50,101 bases of DNA, from contig JASJCY010000009.1 of the NCBI GenBank assembly GCA_030065825.1, positions 1 through 50,101 on the forward strand. The letters run 5' to 3'. Source of the DNA: Nostocaceae cyanobacterium (lineage in GTDB: Bacteria; Cyanobacteriota; Cyanobacteriia; Cyanobacteriales; Nostocaceae). Below the pieces are notes generated by a model. It made no database searches. It was not told the origin of the DNA and was given only the letters and a program-made list of their open reading frames with translations. Of the stretch, positions 43,046 to 50,101 are shown one piece after another (the stretch's first letter is position 1; every line of letters starts with the position of its first letter). The position numbers and the translations under genes are program-made.

Positions 43046-43280
43046 AGGGCTGAAATCAGGGAACGGGGAATAGGGAACGGGGAACGGTAAGTTCTTAAGA
43101 GGTAAGAGGTAAGAGGTATTTTCATGGCAAGGTTGTGAGCAAAATTGCCTGTCCCCGTCTAGCTTGAAAATAGGAATGGGAAAGCACAACGGTTTTACTT
43201 GTCAAAAAACTCGCTTCGCTACACTAATGGTCTGACCCCCGAACGGCACGCTTGTTAAGCGCTTTCCTCTTGCACGAACT

Positions 43281-43394
43281 CACTCGTTTCCAGGCTCAGC
43301 CTGGAAACGCATTTAGGGCGGGCTGTTGCCTCCAGAATTGATGGCTAGCAGAGACACACTAAATGTATTACAAGGTTTTACCTTGTAAAGAGGA
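43281..43394. repeat. dispersed two-hairpin repeat (copy 3)
   Basis: CGTTTCCAGGCTCAGCCTGGAAACG forms hairpin 1 (arms CGTTTCCAGGCT and AGCCTGGAAACG), then TGCCTCCAGAATTGATGG, then TTACAAGG/CCTTGTAA as hairpin 2. The same repeat is seen at 30975-31087, 31251-31361 and, shortened, at 43950-44010. Confidence 0.85.
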
Positions 43395-43949
43395 AGGGAG
43401 CTAGAAAAGAGTCTTACCCCCCCAAAAAACACGCTTCGCTATAGTAAGGGTCACAACCTAGGCAAAAACACGCTTCGCTATAGTAAGGGTCACAACCTGG
43501 GCAAAAACACGCTTCGCTATAGCAAGGGTCACAACCTGGGCAAAAACACGCTTCGCTATAGTAAGGGTCACAACCTGGGCAAAAACACGCTTCGCTATAG
43601 TAAGAGTCTTACCCCCCAAAAAATCTAGCGCTATAGTAAGGTTCACAACCTGGGCAAAAACACGCTTCGCTATAGTAAGAGTCTTACCCCCCAAAAAATC
43701 TAGCGCTATAGTAATGGTCACAACCCCCCAAAAAATCTAGCGCTATAGTAATGGTCACAACCCCCCAAAAAATCTAGCGCTATAGTAATGGTCACAACCC
43801 CCCAAAAAATCTAGCGCTATAGTAAGGGTCACAACCCCCCAAAAAATCTAACGCTATAGTAATGGTCACAACCTGGGCAAAAAATCTAGCGCTATAGTAA
43901 TGGTCTTACCCCCTCAGGGCACTAAGATAAGCGCAAACTCTTGCACGAA

Positions 43950-44010
43950 CTCGTTTCTGGGCTGCAGCCTGGAAACGCAGCATTACAAGGTAAAACCTTG
44001 TAAAGAGGAA
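43950..44010. repeat. dispersed two-hairpin repeat, internally deleted (copy 4)
   Basis: Keeps hairpin 1 (CTCGTTTCTGGGCTGCAGCC followed by TGGAAACG) and hairpin 2 (TTACAAGGTAAAACCTTGTAA, arms TTACAAGG and CCTTGTAA) but lacks the ~50-bp middle. It interrupts the minisatellite array. Confidence 0.8.
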
Positions 44011-44129
44011 GGGAGCTAGAAAAGAGTCTTACCCCCCAAAAAACACGCTTCGCTATAGTAAGGGTCACAACCCCCCAAAAAATCTAGCGCTATAGTAAGA
44101 GTCTTACCTCGGCAAAAAAATTTGTTTTA

Positions 44130-46526
44130 ATGCAACAGTGGATTCTTTTAAATCAGGAACAACCACCCCCATGGTTTGTGCAAGCCTTAAAGCAGTACTT
44201 ACCTTCATCAAAGGGAAATTTTGCAGCGCAGTTGTTGTGGCAGCGGAATATCCGGGAAAAATCACAACTAGGAACTTTTGTCAATCCCCAAAATTATCAA
44301 CCTGCAAGTCCCTTTGATTTTGGGCAAGAAATGCAGCTAGCAGTAGCAAGATTACAAAAAGCCAGAAAAATTCGCGAAAAAGTAGCAATTTGGGGAGACT
44401 TCGACGCTGATGGTATTACTTCCACTGCACTGTTGTGGGATGGCTTAGGACAGTTTTTTGCCCAAAATATCCAATTAAGTTACTACATTCCCAATCGGCT
44501 TACCGAATCTCACGGATTAAACTTTCTTGGCATTGATAATTTAGCCAAACAAGGTTGTAGCTTAATAATTACCTGCGACACGGGCAGCACAAATATCAGT
44601 GAAATCGCTTACGCAAAAACCCTGGGTATTGATGTCATAATCACCGACCATCATACTTTACCCCCAGAACGCCCACCAGTAGTAGCGATTATCAACCCCC
44701 GGTATTTACCCAGAGACCATCAACTGTATCATCTTTCCGGGGTGGCGGTGGCTTATAAATTAGTAGAAGCACTGTATCAAACATTGCCAGAAGTGCCCCA
44801 ACAACCCTTAGAAGATTTATGGGATTTAGTCGCCGTGGGACTGATTGCGGACTTGGTACAATTAAGTGGAGATTGCCGTTATTTAGCGCAAGTCGGAATT
44901 CAACGCCTGCAAGCAGATTTTAAACAACCACCCCAGAAAAGAAGACGTCCAGGGGTAGGAAGATTGCTGGAATTATGCCAAAAAAATGGCGATCGCCCCA
45001 CAGACATTTCCTTTGGTTTAGGTCCCCGGATTAATGCTGTCAGTCGCATTCAAGGGGATGCTAGCTTCTGCGTACAATTACTGACTAGCCGCAACCATAA
45101 ACAGGTTCAGGAACTGGCAGAAGTCACAGAATTGGCGAACACCAGACGTAAATCACTACAAAAAGATGTTGCCCAACAAGTGACTCAAAAGCTGGCACAA
45201 ATGGACTTATCCACCACCAGCGTCATTGTGTTAGCAGACCCCCAATGGTCTGTGGGAGTCTTGGGATTAGTTGCAGGACAAGTAGCACAAGAAACAGGTC
45301 GCCCCACAATTCTCTTAAGTACAGAAGAAGTCGAACAACAAGAAATAAATCTCCCCCTCTCCCCATCTCCTGGGCGGGGAAACCCCGCCCCTACTCCCCC
45401 CATCTCCCCCTCTCCCCATCCCCTAGCGCGTGGTTCGGCACGTTCAGTTAATGGGGTAGATTTATATCAACTGGTAAAAGACCAAGCACATCTGTTACAT
45501 CGCTTTGGAGGACATCCCTATGCGGCGGGTTTAAGTTTACCAGTGGAAAATATTCCTTTATTTACCCAAGCTATAAATCAGCAGTTACGGCAAACTTTGG
45601 CAGGTGTCACCCTCCAGCCAACCGTAGAAGTAGACTTAGAGGTAACTGTGGCGGATTTAGGGAAAGATTTATTTTTGGAATTAAAACTGCTAGAACCCTG
45701 TGGAATGGGTAACCCCGTCCCCAAATTACTGATTCACAACTGCTGGTTTACAAATACTTGGCATCGCAATCAGCAAGATTGGCGAGGGAAAAAGGTACAG
45801 TACATCAAAACTGAGTTTGATATTCGGGATGACTCTTGCCAAAATCCCTTTCCTGGGGTGTGGTGGGGACATTACAAAGATGAATTACCCCCAGGAAGAT
45901 GCGATTGTATAGCGGAATTAGACTATAACACCTATAAAAGACGTTACGAAATCCGCTTAATTGCTGTCCGTCCCGCTGTGAACTCTGCACTTAGCACCCT
46001 GCAAACCATACCTATATTAGACTGGCGTAATCTTCCCATTCCTGATGCTTCCACCACTCCCCAAAACCCCCTCATAGTCGAAGAATCTCCCACTAGTTGG
46101 GATGATTTACGAGTTTGGTTGCGGCGATCGCTTTATAATCAACAACCATTAGCGATCGCCTGGTCAAAACCCAAACACCAAGCACCGGAACAAGTTTGGT
46201 TAACTCTAGTGGGAATTGCCAAGTATCTTAACCGCACCAAGCAATCAGTTACCCGTGTGCAACTATTAGAAAAACTTGGTATCAGCGACCAAAGCTTACA
46301 TCTGGGTTTTCACGCATTAAAGTATTTAGGTTTTTCCTGCCAAAGACAAGACCGTTATTTACAAATTAATCAGCATACAACTACCGTATCAAAACATGCT
46401 GAAGCTGCCCTCAAACAATTTTTAGCAGCTATTAGAGAAGAACAATTTCAACGAGAATATTTTGCCGAAGTGCCCGTATCAACTATTCAGGTGATCCTAG
46501 AACGGTTTAACACTTTTGACTTTTGA
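44130..46526 (+). CDS. recJ: single-stranded-DNA-specific exonuclease RecJ
   Basis: 5'-3' exonuclease in recombination and mismatch repair. The DHH motifs are intact: DFDADGITS (about 93-101), CDTGST, TDHH and, in the DHHA1 domain, HRFGGHPYAAGLSL. At 798 residues it is longer than E. coli RecJ (577). Part of the excess is a C-terminal extension of ~180 residues (VQLLEKLGISDQSLHLGFHA suggests a winged-helix) common in cyanobacteria; part is a Pro/Ser-rich insert near 407-435 (LPLSPSPGRGNPAPTPPISP), whose DNA (about 45345-45425) contains a REP-like palindrome. The start is directly preceded by the minisatellite array, with no clear ribosome site. Confidence 0.95.
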   Translation: MQQWILLNQEQPPPWFVQALKQYLPSSKGNFAAQLLWQRNIREKSQLGTFVNPQNYQPASPFDFGQEMQLAVARLQKARKIREKVAIWGDFDADGITSTALLWDGLGQFFAQNIQLSYYIPNRLTESHGLNFLGIDNLAKQGCSLIITCDTGSTNISEIAYAKTLGIDVIITDHHTLPPERPPVVAIINPRYLPRDHQLYHLSGVAVAYKLVEALYQTLPEVPQQPLEDLWDLVAVGLIADLVQLSGDCRYLAQVGIQRLQADFKQPPQKRRRPGVGRLLELCQKNGDRPTDISFGLGPRINAVSRIQGDASFCVQLLTSRNHKQVQELAEVTELANTRRKSLQKDVAQQVTQKLAQMDLSTTSVIVLADPQWSVGVLGLVAGQVAQETGRPTILLSTEEVEQQEINLPLSPSPGRGNPAPTPPISPSPHPLARGSARSVNGVDLYQLVKDQAHLLHRFGGHPYAAGLSLPVENIPLFTQAINQQLRQTLAGVTLQPTVEVDLEVTVADLGKDLFLELKLLEPCGMGNPVPKLLIHNCWFTNTWHRNQQDWRGKKVQYIKTEFDIRDDSCQNPFPGVWWGHYKDELPPGRCDCIAELDYNTYKRRYEIRLIAVRPAVNSALSTLQTIPILDWRNLPIPDASTTPQNPLIVEESPTSWDDLRVWLRRSLYNQQPLAIAWSKPKHQAPEQVWLTLVGIAKYLNRTKQSVTRVQLLEKLGISDQSLHLGFHALKYLGFSCQRQDRYLQINQHTTTVSKHAEAALKQFLAAIREEQFQREYFAEVPVSTIQVILERFNTFDF
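45372..45394. repeat. REP-like palindrome inside recJ
   Basis: GGGCGGGG-AAA-CCCCGCCC (45372-45390) followed by CTAC, flanked by CTCCCCCTCTCCCCATCTCC-like runs on both sides. It is the same palindrome as at 46573-46595 in the recJ-YdcF spacer. The reading frame stays open through it. Confidence 0.9.
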
Positions 46527-46559
46527 CTTCCCCTACTTCCCCTACTTCCCCCTACTTCC

Positions 46560-46595
46560 GGGCGGGGAAACCGGGCGGGGAAACCCCGCCCCTAC
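46560..46595. repeat. REP-like palindrome, one and a half copies, at the recJ/YdcF junction
   Basis: GGGCGGGGAAACC followed by the complete GGGCGGGG-AAA-CCCCGCCC-CTAC. It lies between convergent genes and could act as a transcription barrier. The CTA at 46592-46594 is the stop codon (TAG on the minus strand) of the YdcF gene. Confidence 0.9.
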
Positions 46596-47305
46596 ATTTC
46601 CAAATCTCCCTGATGCTCACATTTAAAACCTCGATTTTGCCAAACTTCCATATCCACATCCACCAGTTTTGTTACCTGAGAGCATTTTGGTTGGATAACT
46701 TGACTTAATATTCCCCAAAACAGGCTGCGGGTTACATCCAGCCCAGTTTTCCACCCATACTCACGATTACCAGGGATACCTTGTTCCTGAACAACTTCTG
46801 TTTCCACCCAAATCCCATGAGAACCTAAGATGATTTGTGCCATCCATTTTGCCCTTGGTAAATGAGTGGGAGAAGTAATCAACTTGACTTTACGCACTCC
46901 CCACCTTTGGAGAATCGGAAGACTATAGTAAAAATTACCGAAAGTAGAATCAGCGCAACCCTCTAACCACACTTGTTGCATCTGTGCTGCTTCCCTGTGA
47001 AAAATCTTCCAAATACAGGGTTCTGGAGAACCTCGGGAAATTAAAATAGGGATTTGGGGGTGTTGTTTTGCTAACTTAGCGACATGAATTTCCCGGACAA
47101 TACTACCACCTAATACAAAGGCGGCATCTATTGACTGTGAGGATGCGGAAATAATGGTTATAGTAGTAAATGTTAGCCAAATACTAAGGATAAAACCCAA
47201 TCCCATAGCTACTTTTGGTAAGAGTCGCCACCCTTTGCCGTAGGTTTTCCTATTGCGAGTGGATCTACTACTAGTTGCTCTCCTATTCATGGTTTTCTTT
47301 TCCAC
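46592..47305 (-). CDS. YdcF family (DUF218) membrane-anchored protein
   Basis: 237 residues (232 if the second ATG, MNRRATSS, is used). A basic N terminus (RRATSSRSTRNRKTYGKGWR) is followed by one membrane helix (VAMGLGFILSIWLTFTTITI). The soluble domain matches YdcF/SanA: DAAFVLGGSIVREIHVAKLA, ILISRGSPEP, then LITSPTHLPRAKWMAQIIL. This family has a Rossmann-like fold and is linked to envelope processes (SanA, ElyC), exact reaction unknown. It converges on recJ, 65 bp apart. The stop codon lies inside a REP palindrome. Confidence 0.85.
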   Translation of the reverse strand: MEKKTMNRRATSSRSTRNRKTYGKGWRLLPKVAMGLGFILSIWLTFTTITIISASSQSIDAAFVLGGSIVREIHVAKLAKQHPQIPILISRGSPEPCIWKIFHREAAQMQQVWLEGCADSTFGNFYYSLPILQRWGVRKVKLITSPTHLPRAKWMAQIILGSHGIWVETEVVQEQGIPGNREYGWKTGLDVTRSLFWGILSQVIQPKCSQVTKLVDVDMEVWQNRGFKCEHQGDLEM

Positions 47306-47734
47306 AAAAGCTGTGTTAAGGAAAGTAATTAATACCGTTAGTTTCAGTTCAGATTGTCATAACTTATATTAAGTACTATGAAGAGTAGTGTGGAATGACT
47401 CAATAAACAGGTCTATTTTCAAACCCATAGTTTTTTATTCACTCGGTTTTGTTACCTGCCTCCCGTTCCCTATTCCCCCCTCCCCGTTCCCTATTGCCTT
47501 TCCAAAACTCCAATTTTTCACTTATATGGGGTTTAATTATTGAGAGAAATGTCAATAATTTCAATAATCTTCCGGGAGTAAAGATTTAATAGGGAAAAAC
47601 TCGATATCAATAGTAATGGATTATGTTCACAAAAACTTTAAACACAAAATGATAGCTTTAGTAGAAAAACTTATAAAAATCTACAAACTCTGATTGCTAA
47701 ACTGTCAACAATAGGATTATTCCATCTCATATAC
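47306..47734. other. spacer upstream of YdcF gene and RNA candidate
   Basis: AT-rich DNA that should contain the promoter of the minus-strand YdcF gene. GTTCCCTATT/CCCCGTTCCC repeats (47465-47500) are of the STRR style. No gene was recognised. Confidence 0.45.
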
Positions 47735-47912
47735 GTCAGCACCCCGCTCTAAAGAGATACGGCCTCATGCCTCTGTTCTCTCTTTAGGTAGCTGACCAGC
47801 CTAAGTTCTTTGAGAACTACGTTATCGGCAAGCGTTTAAGTTCCTACCTACAGATACGTAGCCAGTCTGTAGCTCTAGAATCGAACCATTAAACAGTTTT
47901 ACGAGGGGTAAG
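47735..47912. ncRNA. candidate structured RNA, copy 1
   Basis: Dense nested pairing: GTCAGC (47735-47740) with GCTGAC (47791-47796); CTAAAGAGA (47749-47757) with TCTCTTTAG (47779-47787), enclosing GGC/GCC; TAGGTAG (47785-47791) with CTACCTA (47844-47850); AGTTC/GAACT (47804-47818); CTACAGA/TCTGTAG (47848-47872). Some pairs exclude each other, so alternative folds exist. 47792-47894 aligns over 103 nt with the minus strand of 5236-5134, with a compensatory change in the AGTTC hairpin. On the minus strand the end reads AGAGCGGGGTGCTGAC, like right ends of IS605-type elements, whose TnpB guide RNAs end there; a HEARO/IscB-type RNA on the plus strand is the other option. Family and strand are unproven. 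Confidence 0.5.
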
Positions 47913-48169
47913 ACAGTGTGGCAAGCGAAAGTACCGACCGATAACTTTGGCGTTCGCGCAGCGTGTGCGAAGCACTTGGCTAACTTTACTGGAATAGCAA
48001 GGCGTTCCCGGCATACAGGGAAGTGGACAAGTACTATTCCTCTGCTTGCCCAACCCCTATTGGGGCGTTCCACGGGCGTTAAAACACCCGTTGGTTTTTC
48101 ATCCGCGACTTGTAGCTTGCTTCGGTGCAGGGTAAATGCGCGGTCTCCAAACCTATCAAGAAGTTTTCG
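47913..48169. other. leader region of the ctp gene
   Basis: Contains GC-rich cyanobacterial interspersed repeats (CGTTCGCGCAGCGTGTGCGAAG, given as CGTTCGCGCAGCG and TGTGCGAAG, about 47951) and hairpin GGGCGTTAAAACACCC (about 48074-48089). A minus-strand frame at 47822-48073 has no recognisable homology. Confidence 0.45.
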
Positions 48170-49510
48170 ATGAAAAAATCTACGAAGCGTTACTCACCTT
48201 TCTCGGTAGCCCTAATTGGTGGAATTATCGCCACTGGTGCTACATTTTCGGCGCTATGTCCTGCTTGGTCTCGTCCTGCCAGCGATTCCCTCAAAGACAG
48301 TCCGAAACTGATTGTAGACCAAGTGTGGCAGTTGGTGAACCGTGAATATGTAGATTCCACATTTAATCAACAAGATTGGCAAGCAGTTAGGCAGAGACTA
48401 TTAAGCAAAAATTATTCTTCTAAAGAAGAAGCATACGCAGCCATCAGTAATGCTTTAGAGATATTGAAAGATCCATATACTCGGTTTATGGACCCCAAGC
48501 AGTACGAATCTCTTACCAGACAAACTTCAGGGGAAGTATCTGGGATTGGCATTCGTATGCAAATACACGAACGAACCCAGCGGTTGACAGTGGTGGAGGC
48601 TTTAGAAAATTCACCAGCTTTGCAAGCTGGGATTAAGGCTGGAGATGAAATTTTGGCAATTGATGGCAAGCCTACTCAGTTGATGCAAATCGAAGAAGCA
48701 TCGAGGTTAATCCGTGGGAAGGTGGGTACAGTAGTCACCTTGCGTATGGGAAGAAGGGGACAAACAGCCTTTAATGTCAAATTGAAACGAGCAACCATTG
48801 AAGTTCCCACAGTTCGTTATACCCTCAAGCAAGAAGGTAATCGCCGTATTGGTTACATAAGTTTGCGTGAATTTAGCGGTCATGCAGCAGAACAAATGCA
48901 AAGAGCGATTAAAAATTTGAATAGCAAGCAAGTCGATGGCTTTGTATTAGATTTGCGGGGAAATCCTGGTGGTTTATTACAAGCGAGCATTGAAATTGCC
49001 CGGATGTGGATGGATAAAGGTGCAATTGTGCGTACAACAGACCGCAGGGGAGGTAATGAATTAACCCATGCCAATAATACTGCTCTCACTCAACGCCCAC
49101 TGGTGGTATTAGTAGATCAGAATTCAGCTAGTGCTAGCGAAATTCTCACCGGAGCGCTCAAAGATAACAAGCGTGCCATCGTAGTTGGTAGTCAAACCTT
49201 TGGTAAAGCTTTAGTTCAGGCAGTACATCAGTTAACAGATGGTTCCGGCGTTGCTATAACTATTGCCCATTATTATACCCCTAAAGGAACAGATATTAAT
49301 CGTAAAGGAATTAAGCCAGATATTCAAATAGACTTGACCAAGGCACAAGAACGCCAGTTAGCCACTAATCCCAAGCTATTAGCAACTAAAAACGACCCTC
49401 AATATGCTAGAGCCTTAGCAGTTCTCTCCAATAATCTTTTAGCCCAACCCTTACAAACTCAACCTTCACAGTCAGCCTCATTCCCTAGCACCAGAACCAA
49501 GAAATTTTAA
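48170..49510 (+). CDS. carboxyl-terminal processing protease (S41 family)
   Basis: 446 residues from the ATG at 48170; an in-frame start at 48125 would add 15 residues with no homology. An N-terminal basic and hydrophobic segment (KKSTKRYSPFSVALIGGIIA) directs export to the periplasm or thylakoid lumen. A PDZ domain (about 120-205, GIGIRMQIHERTQRLTVVEA ... GIKAGDEILAIDG) precedes the protease core with Ser321 in NSASASEIL and Lys346 in GSQTFGKALVQ, spaced 25 as in the Ser-Lys dyad of Tsp/CtpA. Cyanobacteria have CtpA (D1 maturation), CtpB and CtpC; I cannot decide which paralogue this is. The tail is Gln/Ser/Pro-rich. Confidence 0.92.
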   Translation: MKKSTKRYSPFSVALIGGIIATGATFSALCPAWSRPASDSLKDSPKLIVDQVWQLVNREYVDSTFNQQDWQAVRQRLLSKNYSSKEEAYAAISNALEILKDPYTRFMDPKQYESLTRQTSGEVSGIGIRMQIHERTQRLTVVEALENSPALQAGIKAGDEILAIDGKPTQLMQIEEASRLIRGKVGTVVTLRMGRRGQTAFNVKLKRATIEVPTVRYTLKQEGNRRIGYISLREFSGHAAEQMQRAIKNLNSKQVDGFVLDLRGNPGGLLQASIEIARMWMDKGAIVRTTDRRGGNELTHANNTALTQRPLVVLVDQNSASASEILTGALKDNKRAIVVGSQTFGKALVQAVHQLTDGSGVAITIAHYYTPKGTDINRKGIKPDIQIDLTKAQERQLATNPKLLATKNDPQYARALAVLSNNLLAQPLQTQPSQSASFPSTRTKKF

Positions 49511-49526
49511 CACTCCTTGCGGAAGG

Positions 49527-49556
49527 TCCCCCGGTGGAGTCAGAGCAACCGGGGGA
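49527..49556 (+). terminator. hairpin after the ctp gene
   Basis: TCCCCCGGT (49527-49535) pairs perfectly with ACCGGGGGA (49548-49556), 17 bp after the stop codon. It lacks a T-run, so it may stabilise the mRNA end or act as a factor-dependent terminator. Confidence 0.6.
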
Positions 49557-49698
49557 TAAGAGTCAACTGAAGGAACAGGGTTTGAGCGGAACAGGATTTC
49601 TGGTCGATTAGGTTAAATTGTTAATTTTTATAAATTGATTCGCACAAAATATATGAATTAATCAGCTGTTGTAGGATAATAGGATTATAGATGAAGCT

Positions 49699-49753
49699 TT
49701 TTATAATGGAGTGTTGCTCAAATTTTTTCGACAAGCACCACTCCATTATAAAA
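49699..49753. repeat. 20-bp inverted repeat with 15-nt loop
   Basis: TTTTATAATGGAGTGTTGCT (49699-49718) and AGCACCACTCCATTATAAAA (49734-49753) pair with one mismatch. It could be a bidirectional terminator (A- and T-rich ends) or a MITE. Confidence 0.8.
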
Positions 49754-50101
49754 TACATTTAATTTTAACCTCTTAATAATACCAGGAAAGCCCCAAAAAC
49801 AAGTCGATTTTTTTACAAAACTTAATTTTTTTTGAGATGTAGGCTGCGTTACCCTACCGAACAACACACCCTACATTTAAACTTGTTAATATAGCTGGAA
49901 ATATTAGACTGCGGTGGCTTTGTAATGCCTCCTAGCCCCTAACAAAGTGAAAAATAAGTCTTGGTGAAGTACCCACAGACTCCGCTTACGCTACGTCTTG
50001 GGCTTCGCGTCTCGCTCGCCGTTGCTTTGTTGGGTATCCCAAAAAAATGGGTATCCGGAACTAAATCCGGTCTGAGTCTTACACAGCGTCTCTGGCATTT
50101 C
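49754..50101. other. right-end spacer
   Basis: No gene was identified. Contains TGTAGGCTGCGTTACCC-like and GACTCCGCTTACGCTACGTC-type interspersed repeats (about 49840-49875 and 49978-50020) of the family seen at 230-545. Confidence 0.5.

Larger units (their letters stand above)
43205..44117. repeat. ~37-bp minisatellite array, right copy
   Basis: About 16 units in three runs (one degenerate near 43205, thirteen at ~43430-43910, two at ~44035-44117). A typical unit is TCTAGCGCTATAG + TAATGGTCACAA + CCCCCCAAAAAA. Two core types (TCTAGCGCTATAG and CACGCTTCGCTATAG) and two linkers (CCCCCC and CCTGGGC) alternate. It is the reverse complement of the family at 15506-15734. Two copies of another repeat interrupt it (43281-43394 and 43950-44010). 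It ends 13 bp before the recJ start. Confidence 0.93.

Noticed and set aside
43458-43721. 87-codon minus-strand frame (TIALDFLGGKTLTIAKRVFA repeats)
   Set aside because: It is a translation of the minisatellite; periodic frame without start signals.
43430-44117. CRISPR-like array (regular ~37-bp period)
   Set aside because: There are no unique spacers: the whole unit repeats, only with two alternating cores and linkers, and no cas genes are in the window. It is a minisatellite.
47822-48073. 83-codon minus-strand frame upstream of ctp
   Set aside because: Partly inside the RNA candidate and partly in interspersed repeats; no recognisable domain. It could be the end of an old transposase gene but cannot be supported.
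1-50101. tRNA, rRNA or tmRNA genes
   Set aside because: No cloverleaf with GGTTCGA-type T-loop and acceptor pairing, and no rRNA core sequences were noticed on either strand; a tRNAscan-SE run would be needed for certainty.

Overview
The window is chromosomal DNA of a filamentous, probably heterocyst-forming cyanobacterium (Nostocales-like). Evidence: many HIP1 octamers (GCGATCGC), heptanucleotide tandem repeats (STRR type), an isolated Mo-nitrogenase C-terminal-domain gene, cyanobacterial gene order clpP-clpX / tig / asd / dapA / RNase J, Uma2 nuclease genes, an inactive caspase homologue, and many small palindromic repeats between genes. The species cannot be named from this alone.

Layout. 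(1) 0.6-10 kb, conserved core: clpX and clpP (one minus-strand operon), tig (minus), then asd, dapA and rnj (plus). (2) 10-15.2 kb: a 1.2 kb repeat-rich spacer, the Mo-nitro_C gene with a long leader, a caspase-fold protein whose His/Cys dyad is replaced by Tyr/Asn, a small secreted or membrane protein, rpmF and a sulfite-oxidase-like molybdoenzyme. (3) 15.5-44.1 kb, accessory region lying between two arrays of the same ~37-bp minisatellite in opposite orientation. It holds a truncated methyltransferase, an aldehyde dehydrogenase with a response-regulator/histidine-kinase hybrid, a decayed toxin locus (intact hicB, hicA with a stop and truncated, joined to a NACHT-NTPase fragment), two Uma2 genes, two RTX calcium-binding proteins, and a long minus-strand surface-glycan block: a small double-glycine-leader peptide, three TPR-glycosyltransferases (GT41/OGT-like, GT2, GT4), a WecG/TagA-type fragment, a PIG-L deacetylase and a large beta-sandwich protein. 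A PD-(D/E)XK protein and a GNAT acetyltransferase follow on the plus strand. (4) 44.1-50.1 kb, core again: recJ (with an intergenic-type palindrome inside its reading frame), a YdcF-family gene and a carboxyl-terminal processing protease.

The most interesting signals are regulatory and structural. A palindrome GCCAAATTGGC / GCCAAAATGGC occurs, mostly in pairs, upstream of both RTX genes and of the double-glycine peptide gene, and nowhere else that I found. This suggests one regulator for a secreted-protein and glycan locus. A diverged pair of structured RNA-like segments (5134-5236 and 47792-47894) aligns over exactly 103 nt, with compensatory changes in at least one hairpin. The three glycosyltransferases share one N-terminal TPR module fused to three unrelated catalytic folds. 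MITE-like elements of several families sit in almost every spacer of the accessory region and probably account for the pseudogenes and partial duplications there.

All statements come from reading the sequence and recognising motifs; no search or folding program was run. Coordinates of repeats and motifs were counted by hand.
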